From: Allodiplogaster sudhausi | Lineage: Eukaryota; Nematoda; Chromadorea; Rhabditida; Diplogasteridae | DNA: 64,000 nucleotides | NCBI GenBank assembly: GCA_945643635.1 | Contig: CALZFC010000025.1 | Span: 1-64,000, forward strand | Direction of reading: 5' to 3' | In this document: positions 1-13,818 of the stretch, piece after piece | How positions within the stretch are numbered: position 1 is the first letter of the stretch | How the letters are laid out: the number at the start of each line of letters is the position of its first letter | Notes under the pieces: model-generated | Seen by the model: only the letters and a program-made list of their open reading frames with translations | The model's database searches: none | Told to the model about the DNA's origin: nothing | Made by a program: the position numbers and the translations under genes

Positions 1-723
1 ATCCCGGAATATTCCGGGAGCTTCCTATAGTCCCCGGATGCTTCCGGGAGTAACTCAGAGTATCCCGGAGTATTCCGGGAGCTATTCGGAGTACCCCGAA
101 TTCTTCCGGGAGCTATTAGAATATCCGGATCATTCCGGGAGCGTCTTATAGTTCCCCTGATGCTTCCGGGAGTAACCCAGAGTATCCCGGAATATTCCGG
201 AGCTTCCTATAGTTCCCCGGATGCTTCCGGGAGTAACTCAGAGTTCCCGGAGTATTCCGGGAGCTATTCGGAGTACCCCGAATTCTTCCGGGAGCTATTA
301 GAAGTATCCGGATCATTCCGGGAGCGTCTTATAGTTCCCCTGATGCTTCCGGGAGTAACCCAGAGTATCCCGGAATATTCCGGGAGCTTCCTATAGTTCC
401 CCGGATGCTTCCGGAGTAACTCAGAGTATCCCGAGTTCTTCCGGGAGCTATTCAGAGTACCCCGAATTCTTCCGGGAGCTATTAGAAGTATCCGGATCAT
501 TCCGGGAGCGTCTTATAGTTCCCCTGATGCTTCCGGGAGTAACACTGAGTCCCGGAATATTCCGGAGCTTCCTATAGTTCCCCGGATGCTTCCGGGAGTA
601 ACTCAGAGTATCCCGAGTTTCCGGGAGCTATTCGAGTACCCCGAATTCTTCCGGGAGCTATTAGAAGTATCCGGATCATTCGGGAGCGTCTTATTTCCCC
701 TGATGCTTCCGGGAGTAGCACAG

Positions 724-939
724 AGTATCCCGGAATATTCCGGGAGCTTCCTATAGTTCCCCGGATGCTTCCGGGAGTAACTCAGAGTATCCCGGAGTAT
801 TCCGGGAGCTATTCGGAGTACCCCGAATTCTTCCGGGAGCTATTCAGAGTACCCCGAATTCTTCCGGGAGCTATTAGGAGTATCCGGATCATTCCGGGAG
901 CGTCTTATAGTTCCCCTGATGCTTCCGGGAGTAGCACTG
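724..939. repeat. Seven-monomer unit, left-hand domain
   Basis: A, B, C, D1 (ending attcag), D2 (ending attagg), E, F (gtagcactg): 216 bp. The D1/D2 endings match the endings of the C/D-hybrid hexamers, which suggests those hexamers arose from heptamers by losing one monomer between C and D1. Confidence 0.85.
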
Positions 940-1672
940 AGTATCCCGGAATATTCCGGGAGCTTTCTATAGTTCCCCGGATGCTTCCGGGAGTAACTCA
1001 GAGTATCCGGAGTATTCCGGGAGCTATTCGGAGTACCCGAATTCTTCCGGAGCTATTCGGAGTACCCCGAATTCTTCCGGGAGCTATTAGAAGTATCCGG
1101 ATCATTCCGGGAGCGTCTTATAGTTCCCCTGATGCTTCCGGGAGTAACCCAGAGTATCCCGGAATATTCCGGGAGCTTCCTATAGTTCCCCGGATGCTTC
1201 CGGGAGTAACTCAGAGTATCCCGAGTCTTCCGGGAGCTATTCAGAGTCCCCGAATTCTTCCGGGAGCTATTAGGAGTATCCGGATCATTCCGGGAGCGTC
1301 TTATAGTTCCCCTGATGCTTCCGGGAGTAGCACTGAGTATCCCGGAATATTCCGGGAGCTTCCTATAGTTCCCCGGATGCTTCCGGGAGTAACTCAGGTA
1401 TCCCGGAGTATTCCGGGAGCTATTCGGAGTACCCCGAATTCTTCCGGGAGGTATTAGAAGTATCCGGATCATTCCGGGAGCGTCTTATAGTTCCCCTGAT
1501 GCTTCCGGGAGTAACCCAGAGTATCCCGGAATATTCCGGGAGCTTCCTATAGTTCCCCGGATGCTTCCGGGAGAACTCAGAGTATCCCGGAGTATTCCGG
1601 GAGCTATTCGGAGTACCCCGAATTCTTCCGGGAGCTATTAGAAGTATCCGGATCATTCCGGGAGCGTCTTAT

Positions 1673-1765
1673 AGTTCCCCGGATGGCTTCCGGGAGTAAC
1701 TCAGAGTAACCCGAATTCTTCCGGGAGCTGTTCAGAGTACCCCGAATTCTTCCGGGAGCTATTAG
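1673..1765. repeat. Junction where E runs straight into B
   Basis: The E monomer ending at 1,672 is followed by a B-type monomer (with one extra g, ccggatggc) in place of F and A. Then come a C/D-type monomer with gctgttcag and a D monomer. Two monomers are missing, as expected from unequal exchange between the F and B sisters. Confidence 0.7.
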
Positions 1766-3935
1766 AGTATCCGGATCATTCCGGGAGCGTCTTATAGTTC
1801 CCCTGATGCTTCCGGGAGTAGCAGAGTATCCCGAATATTCCGGGAGCTTCCTATAGTTCCCCGGATGCTTCCGGGAGTAACTCAGAGTATCCCGGAGTAT
1901 TCCGGGAGCTATTCGGAGTACCCCGAATTCTTCCGGGAGCTATTAGAAGTATCCGGATCATTCCGGGAGCGTCTTATAGTTCCCCTGATGCTTCCGGAGT
2001 AACTAAGAGTATCCCGGAATATTCCGGGAGCTTCCTATAGTTCCCCGGATGCTTCCGGGAGTAACTCAGAGTATCCCGAGTAGTCCGGGAGCTATTCGGA
2101 GTACCCCGAATTCTTCCGGGAGCTATTAGAAATATCCGGATCATTCCGGGAGCGTCTTATAGTTCCCCTGATGCTTCCGGGAGTAACACTGAGTATCCCG
2201 GAATATTCGGGAGCTTCCTATAGTTCCCGGATGCTTCCGGGATAACTCAGAGTATCCCGGAGTATTCCGGGAGCTATTCGGAGTACCCCGAATTCTTCCG
2301 GAGCTATTCAGAGTACCCCGAATTCTTCCGGGAGCTATTAGGAGTATCCGGATCATTCCGGGAGCGTCTTATAGTTCCCCTGATGCTTCCGGGAGTAACC
2401 CAGAGTATCCCGGAATATTCCGGGAGCTTCCTATAGTTCCCCCGGATGCTTCCGGGAGTAACTCAGAGTATCCCGAATTCTTCCGGGAGCTATTCAGAGT
2501 ACCCGAATTCTTCCGGGAGCTATTAGGAGTATCCGGATCATTCCGGGAGCGTCTTATAGTTCCCCTGATGCTTCCGGGAGTAGCACTGAGTATCCCGGAA
2601 TATTCCGGGAGCTTCCTATAGTTCCCCGGATGCTTCCGGGAGTAACTCAGAGTATCCCGGAGTATTCCGGGAGCTATTCGGAGTACCCGAATTCTTCCGG
2701 GAGGTATTAGAAGTATCCGGATCATTCCGGGAGCGTCTTATAGTTCCCCTGATGCTTCCGGGAGTACCCAGAGTATCCCGAATATTCCGGGAGCTTCCTA
2801 TAGTTCCCCGGATGCTTCCGGGAGTAACTCAGAGTATCCCGGAGTATTCCGGGAGCTATTCGGAGTACCCCGAATTCTTCCGGGAGCTATTAGAAGTATC
2901 CGGATCATTCCGGGAGCGTCTTATAGTTCCCCGATGCTTCCGGGAGTAACCAGAGTATCCTGGAATATTCCGGGAGCTTCCTATTTCCCCGGATGCTTCC
3001 GGGAGTAACTCAGAGTACCCCGAATTCTTCCGGGAGCTGTTCAGAGTACCCCGAATTCTTCCGGAGCTATTAGGAGTATCCGGATCATTCCGGGAGCGTC
3101 TTATAGTTCCCCTGATGCTTCCGGGAGTAGCACTGAGTATCCCGGAATATTCCGGGAGCTTCCTATAGTTCCCGGATGCTTCCGGGAGTAACTCAGAGTA
3201 TCCCGGAGTATTCCGGGAGCTATTCGGAGTACCCCGAATTCTTCCGGGAGGTATTAGAAGTATCCGGATCATTCCGGGAGCGTCTTATAGTTCCCCTGAT
3301 GCTTCCGGGAGTAACACAGAGTATCCCGGAATATTCCGGGAGCTTCCTATAGTTCCCCGGATGCTTCCGGGAGTAACTCAGAGTATCCCGAGTATTCCGG
3401 GAGCTATCGAGTACCCGATTCTTCCGGAGCTATTCAGAGTACCCCGAATTCTTCCGGGAGCTATTAGAGTATCCGATCATTCCGGGAGCGTCTTATAGTT
3501 CCCCTGATGCTTCCGGGAGTAACACAGAGTATCCCGGAATATTCCGGGAGCTTCCTATAGTTCCCCGGATGCTTCCGGGAGTAACTCAGAGTATCCCGGA
3601 GTATTCCGGGAGCTATTCGGAGTACCCCGATTCTTCGGGAGCTATTCAGAGTACCCCAATTCTTCCGGAGCTATTAGGAGTATCCGGATCATTCCGGAGC
3701 GTCTTATAGTTCCCCTGATGCTTCCGGGAGTACCCAGAGTATCCCGGAATATTCCGGGAGCTTCCTATAGTTCCCCGGATGCTTCCGGGAGTAACTCAGA
3801 GTACCCCGAATTCTTCCGGGAGCTGTTCAGAGTACCCCGAATTCTTCCGGGAGCTATTAGGAGTATCCGGATCATTCCGGGAGCGTCTTATAGTTCCCCT
3901 GATGCTTCCGGGAGTAGCACTGAGTATCCCGGAAT

Positions 3936-3950
3936 ATTCCCGCCGGAGCT
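3936..3950. other. Small complex change in monomer A
   Basis: The normal attccgggagc reads attcccgccggagc here, a three-base gain not seen in other units. It breaks the 18-bp palindrome in this copy. Confidence 0.6.
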
Positions 3951-6900
3951 TCCTATAGTTCCCCGGATGCTTCCGGGAGTAACTCAGAGTATCCCGGAGT
4001 ATCCGGGAGCTATTCGGAGTACCCCGAATTCTTCCGGGAGCTATTAGAAGTATCCGGATCATTCCGGGAGCGTCTTATAGTTCCCCTGATGCTTCCGGGA
4101 GTAACCCAGAGTATCCCGGAATATTCCGGGAGCTTCCTATAGTTCCCCGGATGCTTCCGGGAGTAACTCAGAGTATCCCGGAGTATTCCGGGAGCTATTC
4201 GGAGTACCCCGAATTCTTCCGGGAGGTATTAGAAGTATCCGGATCATTCCGGGAGCGTCTTATAGTTCCCCTGATGCTTCCGGGAGTAACACTGAGTATC
4301 CCGGAATATTCCGGGAGCTTCCTATAGTTCCCCGGATGCTTCCGGGAGTAACTCAGAGTATCCCGGAGTATTCCGGGAGCTATTCGGAGTACCCCGAATT
4401 CTTCCGGGAGCTATTAGAAGTATCCGGATCATTCCGGGAGCGTCTTATAGTTCCCCTGATGCTTCCGGGAGTAACCCAGAGTATCCCGGAATATTCCGGG
4501 AGCTTCCTATAGTTCCCCGGATGCTTCCGGGAGAAACTCAGAGTATCCCGGAGTATTCCGGGAGCTATTCGAGTACCCCGAATTCTTCCGGGAGCTATTA
4601 GAAGTATCCGGATCATTCCGGGAGCGTCTTATAGTTCCCCTGATGCTTCCGGGAGTAACCCAGAGTATCCCGGAATATTCGGGAGCTTCCTATAGTTCCC
4701 CGGATGCTTCCGGGAGTAACTCAGAGTACCCCGAATTCTTCCGGGAGCTGTTCAGAGTACCCCGAATTCTTCCGGGAGCTATTAGGAGTATCCGGATCAT
4801 TCCGGGAGCGTCTTATAGTTCCCCTGATGCTTCCGGGAGTAGCACTGAGTATCCCGGAATATTCCGGGAGCTTCCTATAGTTCCCCGGATGCTTCCGGGA
4901 GTAACTCAGAGTATCCCGAATTCTTCCGGGAGCTATTCAGAGTACCCCGAATTCTTCCGGGAGCTATTAGGAGTATCCGGATCATTCCGGGAGCGTCTTA
5001 TAGTTCCCCTGATGCTTCCGGAGTAGCACTGAGTATCCCGGAATATTCCGGGAGCTTCCTATAGTTCCCCGGATGCTTCCGGGAGTAACTCAGAGTATCC
5101 CGGAGTATTCCGGGAGCTATTCGGAGTACCCCGAATTCTTCCGGGAGCTATTCAGAGTACCCCGAATTCTTCCGGGAGCTATTAGAGTATCCGGATCATT
5201 CCGGGAGCGTCTTATAGTTCCCCTGATGCTTCCGGGAGTAGCACTGAGTATCCCGAATATTCCGGGAGCTTCCTATAGTTCCCCGGATGCTTCCGGGGAA
5301 CTCAGAGTATCCCGGAGTATTCCGGGAGCTATTCGGAGTACCCCGAATTCTTCCGGGAGCTATTCAGAGTACCCGAATTCTTCCGGAGCTATAGGAGTAT
5401 CCGGATCATTCCGGGAGCGTCTTATAGTTCCCCTGATGCTTCCGGGAGTACACTGAGTATCCCGGAATATTCCGGGAGCTTCCTATAGTTCCCCGGATGC
5501 TTCCGGGAGTAACTCAGAGTATCCCGGAGTATTCCGGGAGCTATTCGGAGTACCCCGATTCTTCCGGGAGCTATTCAGAGTACCCCGAATTCTTCCGGGA
5601 GCTATTAGGAGTATCCGGATCATTCCGGGAGCGTCTTATAGTTCCCCTGATGCTTCCGGGAGTAACCCAGAGTATCCCGAATATTCCGGGAGCTTCCTAT
5701 AGTTCCCCGGATGCTTCCGGGAGTAACTCAGAGTATCCCGAATTCTTCCGGGAGCTATTCAGAGTACCCCGAATTCTTCCGGGAGCTATTAGAAGTATCC
5801 GGATCATTCCGGGAGCGTCTTATAGTTCCCCTGATGCTTCCGGGAGTAGCACTGAGTATCCCGGAATATTCCGGGAGCTTCCTATAGTTCCCCGGATGCT
5901 TCCGGGAGTAACTCAGAGTATCCCGAATTCTTCCGGGAGCTATTCGGAGTACCCCGAATTCTTCCGGGAGCTATTAGGAGTATCCGGATCATTCCGGGAG
6001 CGTCTTATAGTTCCCCTGATGCTTCCGGGAGTAACCAGAGTATCCCGGAATATTCCGGAGCTTCCTATAGTTCCCCGGATGCTTCCGGGAGTAACTCAGA
6101 GTATCCCGGAGTATTCGGGAGCTATTCGGAGTACCCCGAATTCTTCCGGAGCTGTTCAGAGTACCCCGAATTCTTCCGGAGCTATTGGAGTATCCGGATC
6201 ATTCCGGGAGCGTCTTATAGTTCCCCTGATGCTTCCGGGTAGCACTGAGTATCCCGGAATATTCCGGGAGCTTCCTATAGTTCCCCGATGCTTCCGGAGT
6301 AACTCAGAGTATCCCGTATTCCGGGAGTATTCAGAGTACCCCGAATTCTTCCGGGAGCTATTCAGAGTACCCCGAATTCTTCCGGGAGCTATTAGGAGTA
6401 TCCGGATCATTCCGGGAGCGTCTTATAGTTCCCCTGATGCTTCCGGGAGTAACCCAGAGTATCCCGGAATATTCCGGGAGCTTCCTATAGTTCCCCGGAT
6501 GCTTCCGGGAGTAACTCAGAGTACCCCGAATTCTTCCGGGAGCTATTCAGAGTACCCCGAATTCTTCCGGGAGCTATTAGAAGTATCCGGATCATTCCGG
6601 GAGCGTCTTATAGTTCCCCTGATGCTTCCGGGAGTAACCCAGAGTATCCCGGAATATTCCGGGAGCTTCCTATAGTTCCCCGGATGCTTCCGGGAGTAAC
6701 TCAGAGTATCCCGAGTATTCCGGGAGCTATTCGGAGTACCCCGAATTCTTCCGGGAGTATTAGAAGTATCCGGATCATTCCGGGAGCGTCTTATAGTTCC
6801 CCTGATGCTTCCGGGAGTAACCCAGAGTATCCCGGAATATTCCGGGAGCTTCCTATAGTTCCCCGGATGCTTCCGGGAGTAACTCAGAGTATCCCGGTAT

Positions 6901-9900
6901 TCCGGGCTATTCGGAGTACCCCGAATTCTTCCGGGAGCTATTAGAAGTATCCGGATCATTCCGGGAGCGTCTTATAGTTCCCCTGATGCTTCCGGGAGTA
7001 ACTGAGTATCCCGGAATATTCCGGGAGCTTCCTATAGTTCCCCGGATGCTTCCGGGAGTAACTCAGAGTATCCCGGAGTATTCCGGGAGCTATTCGGAGT
7101 ACCCCGAATTCTTCCGGGAGCTATTAGAAGTATCCGGATCATTCCGGGAGCGTCTTATAGTTCCCCTGATGCTTCCGGGAGTAACCCAGAGTATCCCGGA
7201 ATATTCCGGGAGCTTCCTATAGTTCCCCGGATGCTTCCGGGAGAAACTCAGAGTATCCCGGAGTATTCCGGGAGCTATTCGGAGTACCCCGAATTCTTCC
7301 GGGAGCTATTAGAAGTATCCGGATCATTCCGGGAGCGTCTTATAGTTCCCCTGATGCTTCCGGGAGTAACCAGAGTATCCCGGAATATTCCGGGAGCTTC
7401 CTATAGTTCCCCGGATGCTTCCGGGAGTAACTCAGAGTACCCCGAATTCTTCCGGGAGCTATTCGGAGTACCCCGAATTCTTCCGGAGCTATTAGAAGTA
7501 TCCGGATCATTCCGGGAGCGTCTTATAGTTCCCCTGATGCTTCCGGGAGTAGCACTGAGTATCCCGGAATATTCCGGGAGCTTCCTATAGTTCCCCGGAT
7601 GCTTCCGGGAGTAACTCAGAGTATCCCGGAGTATTCCGGGAGCTATTCGGAGTACCCCGAATTCTTCCGGGAGCTATTAGAAGTATCCGGATCATTCCGG
7701 GAGCGTCTTATAGTTCCCCTGATGCTTCCGGGAGTAACTAAGAGTATCCCGGAATATTCCGGGAGCTTCCTATAGTTCCCCGGATGCTTCCGGGAGAAAC
7801 TCAGAGTATCCGGAGTAGTCCGGGAGCTATTCGGAGTACCCCGAATTCTTCCGGGAGCTATTAGAGTATCCGGATCATTCCGGGAGCGTCTTATAGTTCC
7901 CCGGATGCTTCCGGGAGTAACCCAGAGTATCCTGGAATATTCCGGGAGCTTCCTATAGTTCCCCGGATGCTTCCGGGAGTAACTCAGAGTATCCCGATTC
8001 TTCCGGGAGCTATTCAGAGTACCCCGAATTCTTCCGGGAGCTATTAGGAGTATCCGGATCATTCCGGGAGCGTCTTATAGTTCCCCTGATGCTTCCGGGA
8101 GTAGCACTGAGTATCCCGGAATATTCCGGGAGCTTCCTATAGTTCCCCGGATGCTTCCGGGAGTAACTCAGAGTACCCCGAATTCTTCCGGGAGCTATTC
8201 AGAGTACCCCGAATTCTTCCGGGCTATTAGGAGTATCCGGATCATTCCGGGAGCGTCTTATAGTTCCCCTGATGCTTCCGGGAGTAACCCTGAGTATCCC
8301 GGAATATTCCGGGAGCTTCCTATAGTTCCCGGATGCTTCCGGGAGTAACTCAGAGTATCCCGGAGTATTCCGGGAGCTATTCGGAGTACCCCGAATTCTT
8401 CCGGGAGCTATTAGAAGTATCCGGATCATTCCGGGAGCGTCTTATAGTTCCCCTGATGCTTCCGGGAGTAACCCAGAGTATCCCGGAATATTCCGGAGCT
8501 TCCTATAGTTCCCCGGATGCTTCCGGGAGTAACTCAGAGTATCCCGAGTATTCCGGGAGCTATTCGGAGTACCCCGAATTCTTCGGGAGCTATCAGAGTC
8601 CCCGAATTCTTCCGGGAGCTATTAGGAGTATCCGGATCATTCCGGGAGCGTCTTATAGTTCCCCTGATGCTTCCGGGAGTAACCCAGAGTATCCCGGAAT
8701 ATTCCGGGAGCTTCCTATAGTTCCCCGGATGCTTCCGGGAGTAACTCAGAGTACCCCGAATTCTTCCGGGAGCTATTCAGAGTACCCCGAATTCTTCCGG
8801 GAGCTATTAGGAGTATCCGGATCATTCCGGGAGCGTCTTATAGTTCCCCTGATGCTTCCGGGAGTAACACAGAGTATCCCGGAATATTCCGGGAGCTTCC
8901 TATAGTTCCCCGGATGCTTCCGGGAGTAACTCAGAGTATCCCGGAGTATTCCGGGAGCTATTCGGAGTACCCCGAATTCTTCCGGGAGGTATTAGAAGTA
9001 TCCGGATCATTCCGGGAGCGTCTTATAGTTCCCCTGATGCTTCCGGGAGTAACCCAGAGTATCCCGGAATATTCCGGGAGCTTCCTATAGTTCCCCGGAT
9101 GCTTCCGGGAGTAACTCAGAGTATCCCGGAGTATTCCGGGAGCTATTCGGAGTACCCCGAATTCTTCCGGGAGCTATTAGAAGTATCCGGATCATTCCGG
9201 GAGCGTCTTATAGTTCCCCTGATGCTTCCGGGAGTAACCCAGAGTATCCCGGAATATTCCGGGAGCTTCCTATAGTTCCCCGGATGCTTCCGGGAGTAAC
9301 TCAGAGTACCCCGAATTCTTCCGGGAGCTATTCAGAGTACCCCGAATTCTTCCGGGAGCTATTAGGAGTATCCGGATCATTCCGGGAGCGTCTTATAGTT
9401 CCCCTGATGCTTCCGGGAGTAGCACTGAGTATCCCGGAATATTCCGGGAGCTTCCTATAGTTCCCGGATGCTTCCGGAGTAACTCAGAGTATCCCGGAGT
9501 ATTCCGGGAGCTATTCGGAGTACCCCGAATTCTTCCGGGAGCTATTAGAAGTATCCGGATCATTCCGGGAGCGTCTTATAGTTCCCCTGATGCTTCCGGG
9601 AGTAACACTGAGTATCCCGGAATATTCCGGGAGCTTCCTATAGTTCCCCGGATGCTTCCGGGAGTAACTCAGAGTATCCCGAGTATTCCGGGAGCTATTC
9701 GGAGTACCCCGAATTCTTCCGGGAGCGTTAGGTACCCCGATTCTTCCGGGAGCTATTAGAAGTATCCGGATCATTCCGGGAGCGTCTTATAGTTCCCCTG
9801 ATGCTTCCGGGAGTAACACAGAGTATCCCGGAATATTCCGGGAGCTTCTATAGTTCCCCGGATGCTTCCGGGAGTAACTCAGAGTATCCCGGAGTATTCC

Positions 9901-12900
9901 GGGAGCTATTCGGAGTACCCCGAATTCTTCCGGGAGCTATTCAGAGTACCCCGAATTCTTCCGGGAGCTATTAGGAGTATCCGGATCATTCCGGGAGCGT
10001 CTTATAGTTCCCCTGATGCTTCCGGGAGTAACCCAGAGTATCCCGGAATATTCCGGGAGCTTCCTATAGTTCCCCGGATGCTTCCGGGAGTAACTCAGAG
10101 TACCCCGAATTCTTCCGGGAGCTATTCAGAGTACCCCGAATTCTTCCGGGAGCTATTAGGAGTATCCGGATCATTCCGGGAGCGTCTTATAGTTCCCCTG
10201 ATGCTTCCGGGAGTAGCACTGAGTATCCCGGAATATTCCGGGAGCTTCCTATAGTTCCCCGGATGCTTCCGGGAGTAACTCAGAGTATCCCGGAGTATTC
10301 CGGGAGCTATTCGGAGTACCCCGAATTCTTCCGGGAGCTATTAGAAGTATCCGGATCATTCCGGGAGCGTCTTATAGTTCCCCTGATGCTTCCGGGAGTA
10401 ACCCAGAGTATCCCGGAATATTCCGGAGCTTCCTATAGTTCCCCGGATGCTTCCGGGAGAAACTCAGAGTATCCCGGAGTATTCCGGGAGCTATTCGGAG
10501 TACCCCGAATTCTTCCGGGAGCTATTAGAGTATCCGGATCATTCCGGGAGCGTCTTATAGTTCCCCGATGCTTCCGGGAGTAACTCAGAGTATCCCCGAA
10601 TTCTTCCGGGAGCTGTTCAGAGTACCCCGAATTCTTCCGGGAGCTATTAGAAGTATCCGGATCATTCCGGGAGCGTCTTATAGTTCCCCTGATGCTTCCG
10701 GGAGTAACTGAGTATCCCGGAATATTCCGGGAGCTTCCTATAGTTCCCCGGATGCTTCCGGGAGTAACTCAGAGTATCCCGGAGTATTCCGGGAGCTATT
10801 CGGAGTACCCCGAATTCTTCCGGGAGCTATTAGAAGTATCCGGATCATTCCGGGAGCGTCTTATAGTTCCCCTGATGCTTCCGGGAGTAACCAGAGTATC
10901 CCGGAATATTCCGGGAGCTTCCTATAGTTCCCCGGATGCTTCCGGGAAACTCAGAGTATCCCGGAGTATTCCGGGAGCTATTCGGAGTACCCCGAATTCT
11001 TCCGGGAGCTATTAGAAGTATCCGGATCATTCCGGGAGCGTCTTATAGTTCCCCTGATGCTTCCGGGAGTAACCTGAGTATCCGGAATATTCCGGGAGCT
11101 TCCTATAGTTCCCCGGATGCTTCCGGGAGTAACTCAGAGTATCCCGGAGTATTCCGGGAGCTATTCGGAGTACCCCGAATTCTTCCGGGAGCTATTAGAA
11201 GTATCCGGATCATTCCGGGAGCGTCTTATAGTTCCCCTGATGCTTCCGGGAGTAACTAGAGTATCCCGAATATTCCGGGAGCTTCCTATAGTTCCCCGGA
11301 TGCTTCCGGGAGTAACTCAGAGTATCCCGAAGTCTTCCGGGAGCTATTCGGAGTACCCCGAATTCTTCCGGGAGCTATTAGAGTATCCGGATCATTCCGG
11401 GAGCGTCTTATAGTTCCCCTGATGCTTCCGGGAGTAACTCAGAGTATCCGGAGTATTCCGGGAGCTATTCGGAGTACCCCGAATTCTTCTTCCGGAGGTA
11501 TTAGAAGTATCCGGATCATTCCGGGAGCGTCTTATAGTTCCCCTGATGCTTCCGGGAGTAACTAAGAGTATCCCGGAATATTCCGGGAGCTTCCTATAGT
11601 TCCCCGGATGCTTCCGGGAGTAACTCAGAGTATCCCGGAGTATTCCGGGAGCTATTCGGAGTACCCCGAATTCTTCCGGGAGCTATTAGAAGTATCCGGA
11701 TCATTCCGGGAGCGTCTTATAGTTCCCCTGATGCTTCCGGGAGTACAGAGTATCCCGGAATATTCCGGGAGCTTCCTATAGTTCCCCGGATGCTTCCGGG
11801 AGTAACTCAGAGTATCCCGGAGTATTCCGGGAGCTATTCGGAGTACCCCGAATTCTTCCGGGAGCTATTAGAAGTATCCGGATCATTCCGGGAGCGTCTT
11901 ATAGTTCCCCTGATGCTTCCGGGAGTAACCCAGAGTATCCCGGAATATCCGGGAGCTTCCTATAGTTCCCCGGATGCTTCCGGGAGTAACTCAGAGTACC
12001 CCGAATTCTTCCGGGAGCTATTCGGAGTACCCCGAATTCTTCCGGGAGCTATTAGAAGTATCCGGATCATTCCGGGAGCGTCTTATAGTTCCCCTGATGC
12101 TTCCGGGAGTAGCACTGAGTATCCCGGAATATTCCGGGAGCTTCCTATAGTTCCCCGGATGCTTCCGGAGTAACTCAGAGTATCCCGGAGTATTCCGGGA
12201 GCTATTCGGAGTACCCCGAATTCTTCCGGGAGCTATTAGAAGTATCCGGATCATTCCGGGAGCGTCTTATAGTTCCCCTGATGCTTCCGGGAGTAACACA
12301 GAGTATCCCGGAATATTCCGGGAGCTTCCTATAGTTCCCCGGATGCTTCCGGGAGTAACTCAGAGTATCCCGGAGTATTCCGGGAGCTATTCGGAGTACC
12401 CCGAATTCTTCCGGGAGCTATTCAGAGTACCCCGAATTCTTCCGGGAGCTATTAGGAGTATCCGGATCATTCCGGGAGCGTCTTATAGTTCCCCTGATGC
12501 TTCCGGGTAGCCACTGGAGTATCCCGGATATTCCGGGAGCTTTCTATAGTTCCCCGATGCTTCCGGGAGTAACTTCAGAGTACCCCGATTCTTCCGGGAG
12601 CTATTAGAGTATCCGGATCATTCCGGGAGCGTCTTATAGTTCCCCGGATGCTTCCGGGAGTAACTCAGAGTATCCCGGAATTCTTCCGGGAGCTATTCGA
12701 GTACCCCGAATTCTTCCGGGAGCTATTAGAAGTATCCGGATCATTCCGGGAGCGTCTTATAGTTCCCCTGATGCTTCCGGGAGTAACCCAGAGTATCCCG
12801 GAATATTCCGGGAGCTTCCTATAGTTCCCCGGATGCTTCCGGGAGTAACTCAGAGTATCCCGGAGTATTCCGGGAGCTATTCGGAGTACCCCGAATTCTT

Positions 12901-13805
12901 CCGGGAGCTATTAGAAGTATCCGGATCATTCCGGGAGCGTCTTATAGTTCCCCTGATGCTTCCGGGAGTAACTAAGAGTATCCCGGAATATTCCGGGAGC
13001 TTCCTATAGTTCCCCGGATGCTTCCGGGAGTAACTCAGAGTATCCCGGAGTATTCCGGGAGCTATTCGGAGTACCCCGAATTCTTCCGGGAGGTATTAGA
13101 AGTATCCGGATCATTCCGGGAGCGTCTTATAGTTCCCCTGATGCTTCCGGGAGTAACCCAGAGTATCCCGGAATATTCCGGGAGCTTCCTATAGTTCCCC
13201 GGATGCTTCCGGGAGTAACTCAGAGTATCCCGGAGTATTCCGGGAGCTATTCGGAGTACCCCGAATTCTTCCGGGAGCTATTAGAAGTATCCGGATCATT
13301 CCGGGAGCGTCTTATAGTTCCCCTGATGCTTCCGGGAGTAACTAAGAGTATCCCGGAATATTCCGGGAGCTTCCTATAGTTCCCCGGATGCTTCCGGGAG
13401 TAACTCAGAGTACCCCGAATTCTTCCGGGAGCTGTTCAGAGTACCCCGAATTCTTCCGGGAGCTATTAGGAAGTATCCGGATCATTCCGGGAGCGTCTTA
13501 TAGTTCCCCTGATGCTTCCGGGAGTAACACTGAGTATCCCGGAATATTCCGGAGCTTCCTATAGTTCCCCGGATGCTTCCGGGAGTAACTCAGAGTATCC
13601 GGAGTATTCCGGGAGCTATTCGGAGTACCCCGAATTCTTCCGGGAGCTATTAGAAGTATCCGGATCATTCCGGGAGCGTCTTATAGTTCCCCTGATGCTT
13701 CCGGGAGTAACCCAGTATCCCGGAATATTCCGGGAGCTTCCTATAGTTCCCCGGATGCTTCCGGGAGTAACTCAGAGTATCCCGAGTATTCCGGGAGCTA
13801 TTCGG

Positions 13806-13818
13806 ATAGTATTCCAGA
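13806..13818. other. 13-bp insertion between C and D
   Basis: After a C monomer ending attcgg, the bases atagtattccaga precede the next D monomer. The insertion resembles a fragment of another monomer (atag plus tattcc), so it is most simply a partial monomer left by unequal exchange. Confidence 0.6.

Noticed and set aside
5497..6675. A 392-residue open frame rich in Pro, Ser, Arg and Tyr
   Set aside because: It is satellite sequence read through. Frequent single-base losses shift the frame past the stops that end the same frame at 78 residues in clean units. No start context, domain or composition independent of the repeat.
13806..13818. Transposon footprint or target-site duplication
   Set aside because: The 13 bp resemble a piece of a monomer and have no terminal inverted repeats; partial-monomer insertion is simpler.
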